Source: Pseudomonas sp. ICMP22404 (GTDB lineage: Bacteria; Pseudomonadota; Gammaproteobacteria; Pseudomonadales; Pseudomonadaceae). Taken from it: DNA of 64,000 nt. The position numbers and the translations under genes were made by a program. The DNA is taken from assembly GCF_006227205.1 (NCBI RefSeq), contig NZ_VCNG01000018.1, forward strand, positions 62,001-126,000, written 5' to 3'. The notes beneath the pieces are model-generated. The model was not told the DNA's origin. It did no database searches and was given only the letters and a program-made list of their open reading frames with translations. Within the stretch, counting starts at the first letter, position 1. Every line of letters starts with the position of its first letter. This document shows positions 25,095 through 34,002 of this stretch, piece after piece.

Positions 25095-26558
25095 GTGACC
25101 GAAGCGTTTATTGTCGTTCAAACCGCCGAACAAGCCGTGGATCGCCTGGCGGCCCTGCACGAGCGTGCGACCACCGCGTTGAACCAGGCGCTCATGCGCT
25201 ACCTCAAGGACCGCATCGAGCCGGATGCCGAGCAACGTGCGCTGTTCCGCTATCCGGCGTTGCGGCTGACCTACCACTGCCACGGCGAGGTCCCGCAAAC
25301 CACCCGCGCCTATGCCAAGGTCCAGTTGCCGGGCACCTACAGCGTCACCGTCACTCATCCTGCCGCGTTCCGTAAATACCTGCTCGAACAACTCGTCCCG
25401 CTGATGCATGACTTTACCGTCACCGTGGAAGTGGGCGTCAGCGAGCAGAACATTCCTTACCCGTATGTGGTGGAACAGGGCGATGAACTGGCCGGTTCCG
25501 GTGTGACGGCGGCGGTGCTGGCGCGGGTGTTCCCCAGCACCGACCTGTCGGCCGCCACCGATGGCATCGCCGACGGCCTCTATGACTGGGAGAACACCGA
25601 CCCGCTGCCTCTGTCACTGTTCGACGCCGCCCGCGTGGATTTCTCCCTGCGTCGTCTCGTGCACTACACCGGCAGCGATTGGCGTCATGTGCAGCCGTGG
25701 ATCCTGCTGACCAACTATCACCGTTATGTCGACCAGTTCATCGTCCATGGCCTGGAGCAATTGCGCAGCGACCCGCGCTTCGTACGCATGGTCCTGCCGG
25801 GCAACGTGATCATCGACAAGAACATGGACCACAGCGAAGCGTCGGCCATCGCCGCCGGCGTGGTCTGGCACCGTTACCAGATGCCGGCCTATCACCTGCA
25901 GGCCAACGACGGCCATGGCGTGACCCTGGTGAACATCGGTGTCGGCCCTTCCAATGCCAAGAACATCACCGACCACCTGGCCGTGCTGCGACCTCATTGC
26001 TGGCTGATGATCGGCCACTGCGGCGGGCTGCGGCAGTCCCAGACCATCGGCGACTACGTGCTGGCCCACGCCTACATGCGCCGTGATGGCATCCTCGACC
26101 GGGTGGTGCCACCGAATATCCCGATTCCCGCCCTGGCAGAAGTGCAGTTGGCGCTTCAGCAAGCCGCGGCGAACATCACTGGCGAAAAAGGCGATGAGCT
26201 GAAGAAACGCCTACGTACCGGCACCGTGCTGACCTACGACGACCGCAACTGGGAGCTGCGCTGGGCCCAGGAGCGTCCGCTGATCAACCTGTCCCGCGCG
26301 GTGGCGGTGGACATGGAGAGTGGCACCATCGCCGCCCAGGGTTATCGCCTGCGGGTGCCCTATGGCACGTTGCTTTGCGTCTCGGACAAACCGCTGCACA
26401 GCGAAATCAAGCTGCCGGGCTCGGCCAACGCGTTCTATGAGCGGGCGGTCAACCAACACTTGAAAATCGGTATCGAGGCATTGGATCTGTTGCGCAACCA
26501 GCTCAATTCATTGCATTCGCGCAAACTGCGCAGCTTCGACGAGCCGCCGTTCCGCTGA
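25095..26558 (+). CDS. amn: AMP nucleosidase Amn
   Basis: Amn hydrolyses AMP to adenine and ribose-5-phosphate and so controls the adenylate pool. The 487-residue product has the N-terminal Amn domain (RYPALRLTY, PGTYSVTVTHP) and a C-terminal nucleoside-phosphorylase fold (LVNIGVGPSNAKNITDHLAVLRP, VDMESGTIAAQGY). The start is placed at a GTG (25095) with AGGAAG upstream; an ATG at 25059 in the same frame has a poorer site. The length is close to that of E. coli Amn (484). Confidence 0.95.
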   Translation: MTEAFIVVQTAEQAVDRLAALHERATTALNQALMRYLKDRIEPDAEQRALFRYPALRLTYHCHGEVPQTTRAYAKVQLPGTYSVTVTHPAAFRKYLLEQLVPLMHDFTVTVEVGVSEQNIPYPYVVEQGDELAGSGVTAAVLARVFPSTDLSAATDGIADGLYDWENTDPLPLSLFDAARVDFSLRRLVHYTGSDWRHVQPWILLTNYHRYVDQFIVHGLEQLRSDPRFVRMVLPGNVIIDKNMDHSEASAIAAGVVWHRYQMPAYHLQANDGHGVTLVNIGVGPSNAKNITDHLAVLRPHCWLMIGHCGGLRQSQTIGDYVLAHAYMRRDGILDRVVPPNIPIPALAEVQLALQQAAANITGEKGDELKKRLRTGTVLTYDDRNWELRWAQERPLINLSRAVAVDMESGTIAAQGYRLRVPYGTLLCVSDKPLHSEIKLPGSANAFYERAVNQHLKIGIEALDLLRNQLNSLHSRKLRSFDEPPFR

Positions 26559-26635
26559 TACCGTTCGGACGGTAGTCATTTAACGGTCGGGCCACTAGCA
26601 TGGTCGGCCCTGACCGTTAGTTAGATAGTGCCGCC

Positions 26636-27271
26636 ATGTCCCGTCCTCCACGTCCCGTTTCCCGCCGCCCTGGCGTGAAACCCCCTGCATCCGCCGCGCG
26701 CCGGGTCGCGAAGGCGCCTCCGGCCGAGCCCAGGCTGATCCTGTTCAACAAGCCTTTCGATGTGCTGACCCAATTCAGCGATGGCGAGGGGCGAGCGACG
26801 CTCAAGGATTTTATCGACATCCCGGGCATCTACCCGGCCGGGCGGCTGGATCGCGACAGCGAGGGGCTGTTGTTGCTGACCAACGACGGGCAATTGCAGG
26901 CACGTATCGCCGACCCCAAGCACAAACTGGCCAAGACTTACTGGGTGCAAGTGGAAGGCGAGCCAAGCGCTGAACAGGTGCAACGCCTGCGTGATGGCGT
27001 GGAGTTGAACGACGGCATGACGCTGCCCGCCGAGGCGCGCTTGCTGGACGAACCGCTGCTATGGCCGCGCAACCCGCCGGTGCGCTTTCGCAAAAGCGTG
27101 CCTACGAGTTGGCTGGAACTGGTCATACGCGAGGGGCGCAACCGCCAGGTACGACGGATGACCGCTGCCGTGGGGTTGCCGACGTTGCGGCTGGTGCGGG
27201 TCAGGATTGGCGATTGGACGATCGAAGGGCTTGATCAGGGCCAGTGGAAAGAGGTCCCGGCGCGCCTATAG
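26636..27271 (+). CDS. rluE: 23S rRNA pseudouridine synthase RluE (RsuA/RluB/RluE/RluF family)
   Basis: The 211-residue enzyme has the catalytic Asp in YPAGRLDRDSEGLLLLTNDG, and NRQVRRM near its C-terminus. There is no S4 RNA-binding domain before it, only a basic, Pro/Arg-rich N-terminal tail of about 30 residues. That fits RluE (23S U2457) better than RluB, RluF or RsuA. The stop overlaps the stop of the convergent DUF2788 gene by six bases. Confidence 0.9.
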   Translation: MSRPPRPVSRRPGVKPPASAARRVAKAPPAEPRLILFNKPFDVLTQFSDGEGRATLKDFIDIPGIYPAGRLDRDSEGLLLLTNDGQLQARIADPKHKLAKTYWVQVEGEPSAEQVQRLRDGVELNDGMTLPAEARLLDEPLLWPRNPPVRFRKSVPTSWLELVIREGRNRQVRRMTAAVGLPTLRLVRVRIGDWTIEGLDQGQWKEVPARL

Positions 27272-27475
27272 CGCCCCGGACTCGATCAGGCCGATCACCA
27301 CGCTCTTGATGACGAACGCCGCCACGCCGAGCCCCAGCACGAAAAACAGGATGAACGAACCGAAACGCCCGGCCTTGGACTTCTTCGCCAGATCCCAGAC
27401 GATGAAGCCCATGAAAATGATCAGAATGCTGACCAGGCCGGTCATCATCCACTCTTCGAAAACAGCAGGATCCAT
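27266..27475 (-). CDS. DUF2788 small membrane protein
   Basis: The 69-residue protein has two membrane segments (about 10-28 and 42-62) separated by a conserved WDLAKKSKAGRFG loop, which is diagnostic of DUF2788. The function is unknown. It converges on rluE with overlapping stop codons, an arrangement I also expect in P. aeruginosa. Confidence 0.9.
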   Translation of the reverse strand: MDPAVFEEWMMTGLVSILIIFMGFIVWDLAKKSKAGRFGSFILFFVLGLGVAAFVIKSVVIGLIESGAL

Positions 27476-27607
27476 CGAAACACTCCGGCGTGGGCGGGGT
27501 TGGAAAGGCGGGGCGAGTATACGGCATGGTGGCCGGGCGAGGGATTGACCTGCGGCGGTGTGTCGCAGCTATTCATCGCCTTCTCGATGGTGCGACTGCC
27601 CCGGACC

Positions 27608-27700
27608 CTGTGGGAGCCGAGCTTGCTCGCGATGGCGGTGGATCAGCCAAGTCATTGTCGACTGTAATGCCGCCATCGCGAGCAAGCTCGGCTCCTACAG
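27608..27700. repeat. REP pair, inverted
   Basis: An inverted pair with the GAGCCGAGCTTGCTCGCGATGGCGG core lies between the divergently oriented DUF2788 and Lrp genes' outer ends. It is just 14 bp past the Lrp-family stop codon and may terminate that gene. Confidence 0.86.
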
Positions 27701-27714
27701 TGGTTGAGGCGGTT

Positions 27715-28194
27715 TCAGCTGCGCAGATGGGTCAACGGCAATTCGGTACTGCTGAGCACCTGGTTCAGCACGAAACTCGAGCGCACGCTGGTGACGCCGT
27801 CGATCCGGGTCAGGTGGCCCAGCAGCAGTTTCTGGTAATGGTCCATGTCCGGCACCACCACCTTGAGCTGGTAGTCCGCGTCCATGCCGGTCACCAGGCT
27901 GCACTCGAGCACTTGCGGCAGGTTGCGAATCGCGGCTTCGAAGTTTTCGAAGCGTTCGGGGGTGTGACGGTCCATGCCTATCAGCACGTAGGCGGTCAGG
28001 CTCAGTCCGAGCATTTTGCGGTCGAGCAACGCGACCTGGCGGGTAATGTAGCCGTCGTCTTCCAACTGTTTGACCCGCCGCGAACAGGGCGAGGGTGACA
28101 GGCCGATGCGCTCGGCCAGTTCCTGATTGGAGATGCGCGCGTCGCGCTGCAATTCCGCCAGAATGCTCAGGTCGTAACGGTCGAGTTTGCTCAT
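27715..28194 (-). CDS. Lrp/AsnC family transcriptional regulator
   Basis: The 159-residue regulator has an N-terminal winged helix (LDRYDLSILAELQRDARISNQELAERIGLSPSPCSRRV, shown here as two landmarks: LDRYDLSILAEL and GLSPSPCSRRV) and a C-terminal RAM/AsnC ligand-binding domain (TGMDADYQLKVVVPD, GVTSVRSSF). Such proteins usually sense an amino acid and regulate themselves and a neighbour. The divergent neighbour here is not a protein gene but a candidate small RNA (28319-28527). Three TTGCGCAA-like sites lie between them. Confidence 0.92.
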   Translation of the reverse strand: MSKLDRYDLSILAELQRDARISNQELAERIGLSPSPCSRRVKQLEDDGYITRQVALLDRKMLGLSLTAYVLIGMDRHTPERFENFEAAIRNLPQVLECSLVTGMDADYQLKVVVPDMDHYQKLLLGHLTRIDGVTSVRSSFVLNQVLSSTELPLTHLRS

Positions 28195-28248
28195 CGGTCG
28201 GGCCTTTATCTTGATAATTGCGTGGGATTATCTATCCGGGGGTAAAAA

Positions 28249-28284
28249 TTGCGCAAGCGATGTTTAATTGAGCAATCTTCGCAA
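28249..28284. promoter_or_regulatory. Candidate Lrp/AsnC binding sites
   Basis: Three related 8-mers occur within 36 bp: TTGCGCAA (28249-28256), TTGAGCAA (28268-28275) and CTTCGCAA (28277-28284). They lie between the Lrp-family start (28194) and a possible -10 box for the rightward RNA (TATTCT, 28307-28312). Autoregulation is common in this family; that these are its sites is inferred. Confidence 0.5.
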
Positions 28285-28318
28285 TCATCTGTCGCCGGCC
28301 CAGGCCTATTCTTATCAC

Positions 28319-28527
28319 CAAGATCACTGCTCGGACAAACAGTCCAATGCAGCCCGCCCAAGCAGGCCGGCTGCGGTCGCGGCACCCACCGGTGCCTGGT
28401 AGCCAGACAGGCCACTCATGACCCCCGAGCTGCACACTGTCCAGAAGACGGCGTGAGGTGAGCCGACGCCACAAGCGTCGAGCACGGACGAAGTTCTCAA
28501 GGGGAGGCCGACGGGTCTCCCTTTTTT
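28319..28527 (+). ncRNA. Candidate structured small RNA
   Basis: No plausible open reading frame fills the gap between the Lrp gene and the DUF6515 gene. Instead there is a run of hairpins: CAGCC...GGCTG (about 28347-28370), GGCACC-CACC-GGTGCC, CTGG-TAG-CCAG, and GACGC-CACAA-GCGTC, ending in a textbook Rho-independent terminator at 28502-28527. A CTATTCT -10-like box at 28306-28312 would put the 5' end near 28319; it resembles RpoS-type boxes, and no good -35 is seen. I do not recognise it as RsmX/Y/Z, PrrF, CrcZ, 6S or PhrS. Confidence 0.6.
28502..28527 (+). terminator. Rho-independent terminator
   Basis: GGGAGGCC (28502-28509) pairs with GGTCTCCC (28514-28521) through eight base pairs, one of them G-U, with a GACG loop, followed by six T residues. 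It ends transcription running rightward, 100 bp before the DUF6515 gene starts, so the transcript it ends is separate from that gene. Confidence 0.9.
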
Positions 28528-28628
28528 AATGCCTGCGAAATAAGTGGCGCTGCTGATAATCTGGTGCAGAACCGGCCTGGGCTTTTCCCAGTCTTATCAT
28601 CAGGCCCTGAACCGTTGTGAGGAATAAC

Positions 28629-29639
28629 ATGAAGTCGCGCATCTGGCGTCTGGCAGGTGTTGGTTTGTTGTGGGCAAGTGTCAGTGCGCAAGGGATGGCC
28701 GATGATCAGCAGAATCGTGGTGGCCCCGACGGTGATCGAGGACACGACGGACGCGGCGGCAACGGTCAGGGGTACTCTGGCCAGCCGCGGCCCCAGAGCA
28801 ACGAAATCATCCGTGGCGACAACAGCCGCCAATTCGAACCCGGCGCCCAGCGCCAGGGTGGCCCATCCTATGACCGATCACCCCAGGATCCCAACGGTCA
28901 TGGTCGTCCGCCGCAACAGCAGCAGCCGGGCAACAACCTGCCGATCCAGGGCCGGCCCGACAGCGTGACCCAGACTCGGGAGCCGCAACCGGGTTACTAC
29001 CGCGATATCCCGCGCCGCAGCGACGGTTATCCGAGCAATCGGCCACGCCCCGAGCATGACAATCGTCCAGATCAGCACTGGGCCGGTCGCCCGGACGGGC
29101 ATGGCAATGGTTGGGGGCCGGGGCCGCAATATCGTCCCGGTTATGTCATCGACCGCTTCCCGGATCGCAATTACCGTGTGCCCTATCGTGGCCAGGACTA
29201 CTTCTTCTCGGGTGGCTATTGGTATCGCCCGCAAGGACCACGCTATGTCGTGGTGCAGCCGCCTCGGGGCATCCGCACCCGTTACCTGCCCGACTATGCC
29301 CGGGAAGTCTGGATCGGCAGCTCGCTGTTCTTCCTCGCCGCCGGTGCTTATTACATCTACGAAGCCAACACCCAGGACTACGTCGTGGTCGACGCGCCGG
29401 TTGCCAATCCGCAGCCACAACCCCAGGGCAACAGTTTCGATGTGGTGGCCTATCCAGCCAACGGTCAGTCTCCCGAGCAGGTCAACCAGGATGGCTACGA
29501 GTGTTATCGCTGGGCGGTGCAGCAGAGCGGCTTCGATCCGCGCAGCTACACCTATCCGCCCGCGCCGGAAGTGGTGCAGACCTACCGGCAGGCCCAGGGG
29601 AGTTGCTTGAGCAGTCGTGGATATCAGGTGAGTTACTGA
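28629..29639 (+). CDS. Secreted low-complexity protein with DUF6515-type domain
   Basis: The 336-residue protein has a signal peptide (about 1-25), then some 140 residues of Gly/Pro/Gln/Arg/Asp-rich disordered sequence, then a conserved part. That part has aromatic-rich YFFSGGYWYRPQGPRYVVV, a hydrophobic segment (WIGSSLFFLAAGAYYIYEA) and a C-terminal region with two cysteines (YECYRWAVQQSG, QGSCLSSRGY). The conserved part matches my memory of DUF6515. The function is unknown; a periplasmic or surface role is likely. The ATG at 28629 has GAGGA seven bases upstream. Confidence 0.82.
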   Translation: MKSRIWRLAGVGLLWASVSAQGMADDQQNRGGPDGDRGHDGRGGNGQGYSGQPRPQSNEIIRGDNSRQFEPGAQRQGGPSYDRSPQDPNGHGRPPQQQQPGNNLPIQGRPDSVTQTREPQPGYYRDIPRRSDGYPSNRPRPEHDNRPDQHWAGRPDGHGNGWGPGPQYRPGYVIDRFPDRNYRVPYRGQDYFFSGGYWYRPQGPRYVVVQPPRGIRTRYLPDYAREVWIGSSLFFLAAGAYYIYEANTQDYVVVDAPVANPQPQPQGNSFDVVAYPANGQSPEQVNQDGYECYRWAVQQSGFDPRSYTYPPAPEVVQTYRQAQGSCLSSRGYQVSY

Positions 29640-29684
29640 GGTTTGTTTGTTCAGTAAAAAAGACTGGGTGCTGAACGCCACAAA

Positions 29685-29778
29685 CCTGTGGGAGCAAAGC
29701 TTGCTCGCGATTGGGTCAGTCAGTCGACAACAATGTTGGCTGATCGGCCGCTATCGCGAGCAAGCTTTACTCCCACAG
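29685..29778. repeat. REP pair (AGCAAAGCTTGCT core), inverted
   Basis: An inverted pair between the convergent DUF6515 and cation-efflux genes closely resembles the pair at 10611-10705, including part of its spacer (GTCAGTCAG...ATGTTG.CTGATC). That suggests a common parent. Confidence 0.86.
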
Positions 29779-29790
29779 AGGTGAAGCGCA

Positions 29791-30684
29791 TCAGGCGCTG
29801 GCGGTTTTCACCACTTCCGACGGATCGGCGTGCACCAGCACTTCGGCCTTCGGATAGGCGCGGTGGATCGCATCGGCGGCCTGGTCGCTGAGGCCGTGGG
29901 CCACTGACAGGGTCAGCTCTCCAGGCAATTCCAGATGCAGTTGCACGAACCAGTGGTTGCCGGAAATCCGCGTGCGCAAGTCATGGGCACCCAGCACGCC
30001 GGGCACGGCACAGGCCAGTTCCAGCATGTGCTGGCTGACGTTGGGCGGCAGTTCTTCGTCCATCAGCACGGCGAAACTTTCCCGGGCGATCTGGATGGCG
30101 CTCCAGAGAATGTAGACGGCGATGCCCAGGCCGAACCAGGCGTCGAGTTGATACCAGCCGAACCCGGCCAGCAGCAGTGCCACCAGAATGCTGCCGTTGA
30201 GCAACAGGTCGGAACGGTAATGCAGCGAGTCGGCGCGAACGGCGTTGGAGCCCGTGGCGCGGATGACCCGGTGTTGCAACGCCAGCAGCGCCAGGGTCAG
30301 GGCCAGGGAAAACACGATCACGCCGACACTGAGCCAGGGCGCCTCCACCGGGACCGGGTTTTTCAGGCGCTCGAACGCCTGCAGGGCAATCAACACGGCG
30401 CTGCCGCCAATGAACAGCGCCTGGGCCATGCCGGCCAAGGATTCGGCCTTGCCATGACCGTAGCGATGATCGGCGTCGGCGGGACGCAAGGCGTAATGCA
30501 CCGCCAGCAGGTTGAGCAGCGAGGTGACGCCGTCCAAGGCCGAGTCGGTCAGGCCGGCGAGCATGCTCACCGAACCGCTCAGCCACCAGGCCAGTGCCTT
30601 GGCGATAATCAGGATCGACGCCACGGCCACCGAGGCGCGGGTGGCCAGGCGTAGCAGGCGAGCGTGTTCGGGAGTGGTGGTCAT
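29791..30684 (-). CDS. fieF: Cation diffusion facilitator metal exporter, FieF-like
   Basis: The 297-residue protein has six membrane helices and a cytoplasmic C-terminal domain. Metal-site residues appear as DSALD (helix 2) and HYRSD (helix 5), and RYGHGKAESLAG follows helix 2, the FieF/YiiP signature. It would export divalent Zn, Fe or Cd by proton exchange. The C-terminal domain retains ISGNHWFVQLHLEL. The substrate is inferred from family only. It lies 28 bp after the small lipoprotein gene and may share its transcript. Confidence 0.9.
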   Translation of the reverse strand: MTTTPEHARLLRLATRASVAVASILIIAKALAWWLSGSVSMLAGLTDSALDGVTSLLNLLAVHYALRPADADHRYGHGKAESLAGMAQALFIGGSAVLIALQAFERLKNPVPVEAPWLSVGVIVFSLALTLALLALQHRVIRATGSNAVRADSLHYRSDLLLNGSILVALLLAGFGWYQLDAWFGLGIAVYILWSAIQIARESFAVLMDEELPPNVSQHMLELACAVPGVLGAHDLRTRISGNHWFVQLHLELPGELTLSVAHGLSDQAADAIHRAYPKAEVLVHADPSEVVKTASA

Positions 30685-30712
30685 GGCGCGTTGGTTCCTT
30701 CAGTGGCGCCCG

Positions 30713-31132
30713 TCATGCGGCCGGTTTGAGTCCGAGGGCGGCCAGTTGCTGCGCGCTGCCCTTGTGCTGGATCAGCCGTGGATCGTCCAGGGGGAAGCTG
30801 CGGCCAAGTTCGCTTTCCAGAATGGCCTGCAATTTATGGTTGTCGACGCTGCCGTCAGGGTTGACGGCCTGCTTGAGCTTTTCTGGCGCGATCTGGGCGG
30901 TCTTGCCCGGCTCGAAGTAAATGGCGCCGGTGGCGAAGTCCACCGCGAACGCGATCAGGCCGGGAATGATGTAGAACAGCAGGCCGACGGCGTCGAGCGC
31001 GGCAATGGCCGGGTCGATCTTGCCGTCGATCTGGCCGCGACGGTCAGGGTAGAAGATCGAGCCGCAGGCGCTGACCTGGGTCAGCAGGGTGGCGACCAGG
31101 ACACCACCGATCACGCGAAAGGGAATACGCAT
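30713..31132 (-). CDS. Small lipoprotein, YceK/YidQ-like
   Basis: The 139-residue product has a lipoprotein signal with lipobox VSAC (Cys about 23), followed by GSIFYPDRRGQIDGKIDP and a long hydrophobic region (residues 47-70). The CGSI start and the later FAVDFATGAIY block recall the YceK/YidQ (DUF1375) lipoproteins. The longer open frame (to 31414) overlaps hrpB and is rejected. The function is unknown. It is divergent from hrpB across 95 bp. Confidence 0.78.
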   Translation of the reverse strand: MRIPFRVIGGVLVATLLTQVSACGSIFYPDRRGQIDGKIDPAIAALDAVGLLFYIIPGLIAFAVDFATGAIYFEPGKTAQIAPEKLKQAVNPDGSVDNHKLQAILESELGRSFPLDDPRLIQHKGSAQQLAALGLKPAA

Positions 31133-31227
31133 AACAATCTCCTGAGCAGGTAAGGGCGTTGTGGGTTTGAGTCCAGACCACGCCAAACAGTTCGCCGTTA
31201 TACTCGGCCCTCTGTTTTGGAGCCAGC

Positions 31228-33744
31228 ATGATTTCTTTGCCGATTGATGAAGTTTTACCAACCCTGCGTCAAGCCTTGGCATCGCGCCACGAGGCTGTGC
31301 TCGAAGCGCCGCCCGGTGCCGGTAAAACCACCCGCGTTCCCCTGGCCTTGTTGAACGAGCCGTGGCTGGCCGGACAGACCATCCTGATGCTCGAACCCCG
31401 ACGCCTGGCGGCACGGGCGGCGGCGGAGCGATTGGCCAGTGAGTTGGGTGAAAAGGTCGGTGAAACCGTCGGCTACCGGATTCGTCTGGACAGCAAGGTT
31501 GGCCCAGGCACCCGCATTGAAGTGGTTACCGAGGGGATTCTCACCCGCCGCCTGCAGGACGATCCGGCATTGGAAGGTGTGGGGCTGCTGATTTTCGATG
31601 AGTTCCACGAGCGTAGCCTCGACGCCGACCTGGCCCTGGCCTTGAGCCTCAACGGCCGGGAGCTGTTTCGCGAAGACCTGCCGCTGAAGATTCTGCTGAT
31701 GTCGGCGACCCTGGAAGGTGAGCGCCTGGCCGGGTTGCTGGAAGACGCGCCGATCTTGCGCAGTGAAGGGCGGATGTTCCCGGTGACGGTGCGTTGGGGC
31801 CGGCCATTCCAGCCCGGCGAGTTCATCGAGCCACGGCTGGTACAGACCGTACTCGAAGCGTTGCACGATGAAACCGGCAGCGTCTTGGTGTTTCTGCCCG
31901 GACAGGCGGAGATCCGTCGGGTTCACCAGCAACTGGTCGAGGCCCTGGGCGAGGGCGGTAACGTGTTGCTGTGTCCCCTGCACGGTGAACTGGATCTCGC
32001 GGCCCAGCGTGCCGCCATCGACCCAGCGCCTCCTGGCCAGCGCAAAGTGGTGCTGGCAACCAACATCGCCGAAACCAGCCTGACCATCAACGGCGTCCGG
32101 GTGGTGGTCGATGCCGGGCTGGCCCGGGTTCCACGTTTCGACCCGGGCAGCGGCATGACACGTCTCGACACCCAGCGCATTTCCCGGGCCAGCGCTACTC
32201 AGCGGGCCGGTCGGGCCGGGCGATTGGAGCCGGGGGTGTGCTATCGGTTGTGGTCCGAAGACCAGCACGAACAACTGGCCGCCTATGGCAGCGCGGAGAT
32301 CCTTTCGGCGGACCTGGCCGGGCTGGCCTTGCAACTGGGGCGCTGGGGCGTGACGCCGCAGCAATTGGTCTGGCTCGACGTGCCGCCCGGCGCCGCCTAC
32401 GCCCAGGCGCAGGACCTGCTGCAGCGCCTGGGCGCGCTGGACGGCGAGCAACTGACTCGTCACGGCCAGGCCATGGCCGAACTGCCGGCCCACCCGCGTA
32501 TCGCTCATTTATTGTTGCGCGGGCAGGCGCTGGGGCTGGCGGACATGGCCTGCAACGTCGCGGCGTTGTTGGGCGAACGGGACATTCTCAGGGGCGCCGG
32601 CGCGGATTTGCACAGTCGTCTGGCCTTGCTGTCCGGCGAAGAGCGGGCGGCGCGAGGTGCGCAAGGTGGCGTGACGCGGGCGCGGCAACTGGCCCGGCAG
32701 TATCGCGGCTATTTGCGGGGCAAGGCCGAAGAAGCGGTGGCTGATCCCGATCATCCGCGTTGGCTCGGGGCGCTGCTGGCGTTGGCCTACCCGGATCGGG
32801 TCGCGCAGCAGCGACGATCCGGCGGCGCGGAGTACCGCTTGGCCAACGGCCGTGCGGCGCTGTTTGCCGAGGCCGACAGCCTGATGAAGCAGCCGTGGCT
32901 GGTGATCGCTGATCTTGGCAGCCGCCAGGGCCAGCGGGAAGAGCGGATCTACCTGGCGACGGATTTCGACCCGGCGCTGTTCGATTCCGTACTGGCCGAG
33001 CAGGTGCACACGGTGGATCAACTGGACTGGGACGAACGCGAAGGCGTGCTGCGGGCCGAGCGCCAGCGCAAGGTCGGCGAACTGGTGCTCAGCCGCGAAC
33101 CGCTGACCGGCCTGGATGAGTCCGCCCGTAGCCAGGCCCTGGTGAACCTGGTGCGGCGCAAGGGCCTGGAGCTGTTGCCCTGGACGCCGGAACTGCGGCA
33201 ATGGCAGGCGCGGGTGGCACTGCTGCGTCGACTGGACCTGGACGCCAAGGGCGAAAGCGAATGGCCCGACGTCAGCGACAAAGCGTTGCTCGGCAGTCTT
33301 GAACATTGGCTGATGCCGTATCTGGGCCGAGTCTCGCGCCTCAGCCATTTTGCCAACCTGGACCTGTCGAGCATCGTTCACAACCTGCTGCCCTGGCCGT
33401 TGCCGCAGCGGTTGGACGAGCAAGCACCCCATCACTTGAGCGTGCCCTCGGGTTCGTCGATCCGCGTGGACTACAGCGAATACCCGCCGATCCTGGCGGT
33501 GCGCTTGCAGGAACTGTTCGGCCTGGCCGAGACTCCGCGCATCGCCGGCGGACGCCAGGTGGTCAAGCTGCACCTGCTGTCACCGGCACGCCGGCCGGTG
33601 CAGGTGACCCAGGACCTGGCGAACTTCTGGCGCAGCACCTACGCCGAAGTGAAGAAGGACCTCAAGGGGCGTTACCCCAAGCATTACTGGCCGGATGATC
33701 CGCTGGTGGCGGAGGCGACGGCGCGGGTCAAGCCGCGTAAGTGA
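31228..33744 (+). CDS. hrpB: ATP-dependent RNA helicase HrpB
   Basis: This DEAH-type helicase has 838 residues (E. coli HrpB 809). Motif I is APPGAGKTTRV, motif II DEFHERS, motif III MSATLEG and motif VI QRAGRAGR. The C-terminal HrpB_C domain ends near WRSTYAEVKKDLKGRYPKHYWPDDP. HrpB's cellular role is poorly defined; a related helicase, HrpA, rescues stalled ribosomes. It is divergent from the lipoprotein gene. Confidence 0.96.
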   Translation: MISLPIDEVLPTLRQALASRHEAVLEAPPGAGKTTRVPLALLNEPWLAGQTILMLEPRRLAARAAAERLASELGEKVGETVGYRIRLDSKVGPGTRIEVVTEGILTRRLQDDPALEGVGLLIFDEFHERSLDADLALALSLNGRELFREDLPLKILLMSATLEGERLAGLLEDAPILRSEGRMFPVTVRWGRPFQPGEFIEPRLVQTVLEALHDETGSVLVFLPGQAEIRRVHQQLVEALGEGGNVLLCPLHGELDLAAQRAAIDPAPPGQRKVVLATNIAETSLTINGVRVVVDAGLARVPRFDPGSGMTRLDTQRISRASATQRAGRAGRLEPGVCYRLWSEDQHEQLAAYGSAEILSADLAGLALQLGRWGVTPQQLVWLDVPPGAAYAQAQDLLQRLGALDGEQLTRHGQAMAELPAHPRIAHLLLRGQALGLADMACNVAALLGERDILRGAGADLHSRLALLSGEERAARGAQGGVTRARQLARQYRGYLRGKAEEAVADPDHPRWLGALLALAYPDRVAQQRRSGGAEYRLANGRAALFAEADSLMKQPWLVIADLGSRQGQREERIYLATDFDPALFDSVLAEQVHTVDQLDWDEREGVLRAERQRKVGELVLSREPLTGLDESARSQALVNLVRRKGLELLPWTPELRQWQARVALLRRLDLDAKGESEWPDVSDKALLGSLEHWLMPYLGRVSRLSHFANLDLSSIVHNLLPWPLPQRLDEQAPHHLSVPSGSSIRVDYSEYPPILAVRLQELFGLAETPRIAGGRQVVKLHLLSPARRPVQVTQDLANFWRSTYAEVKKDLKGRYPKHYWPDDPLVAEATARVKPRK

Positions 33745-33773
33745 ACAGGCGTTAATCCGAGTGGACCCGAACC

Positions 33774-33996
33774 CTGTGGGAGCCTGCTCGCGATGGCTAT
33801 CTGTCAGTCACATCAAAACTGGCCGAGCACCCGCTATCGCGAGCAGGCTCGCTCCCACATGGGCTCCGGGCTGGCCGCACGATCGTTATTCACCGCAGGA
33901 TTCCTGTGGGAGCGAGCCTGCTCGCGATAGCGGCCTATCAGTCGCATAGAAGTTGGCTGACACAGTGCATTCGCGAGCAGACTCGTTGCCACAGGT
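33774..33996. repeat. Cluster of four REP elements, one with a 4-bp deletion
   Basis: Copies at 33774-33797, 33830-33860, 33905-33934 and 33969-33996 alternate in orientation. The first lacks four bases of the core (GTGGGAGCCTGCTCGCGA in place of GTGGGAGCGAGCCTGCTCGCGA) and the last is mutated (GCAGACTCGTTGCCAC). They occupy the whole gap between the convergent hrpB and EEP-family genes. Confidence 0.86.
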
Positions 33997-34002
33997 CTGC
34001 GG

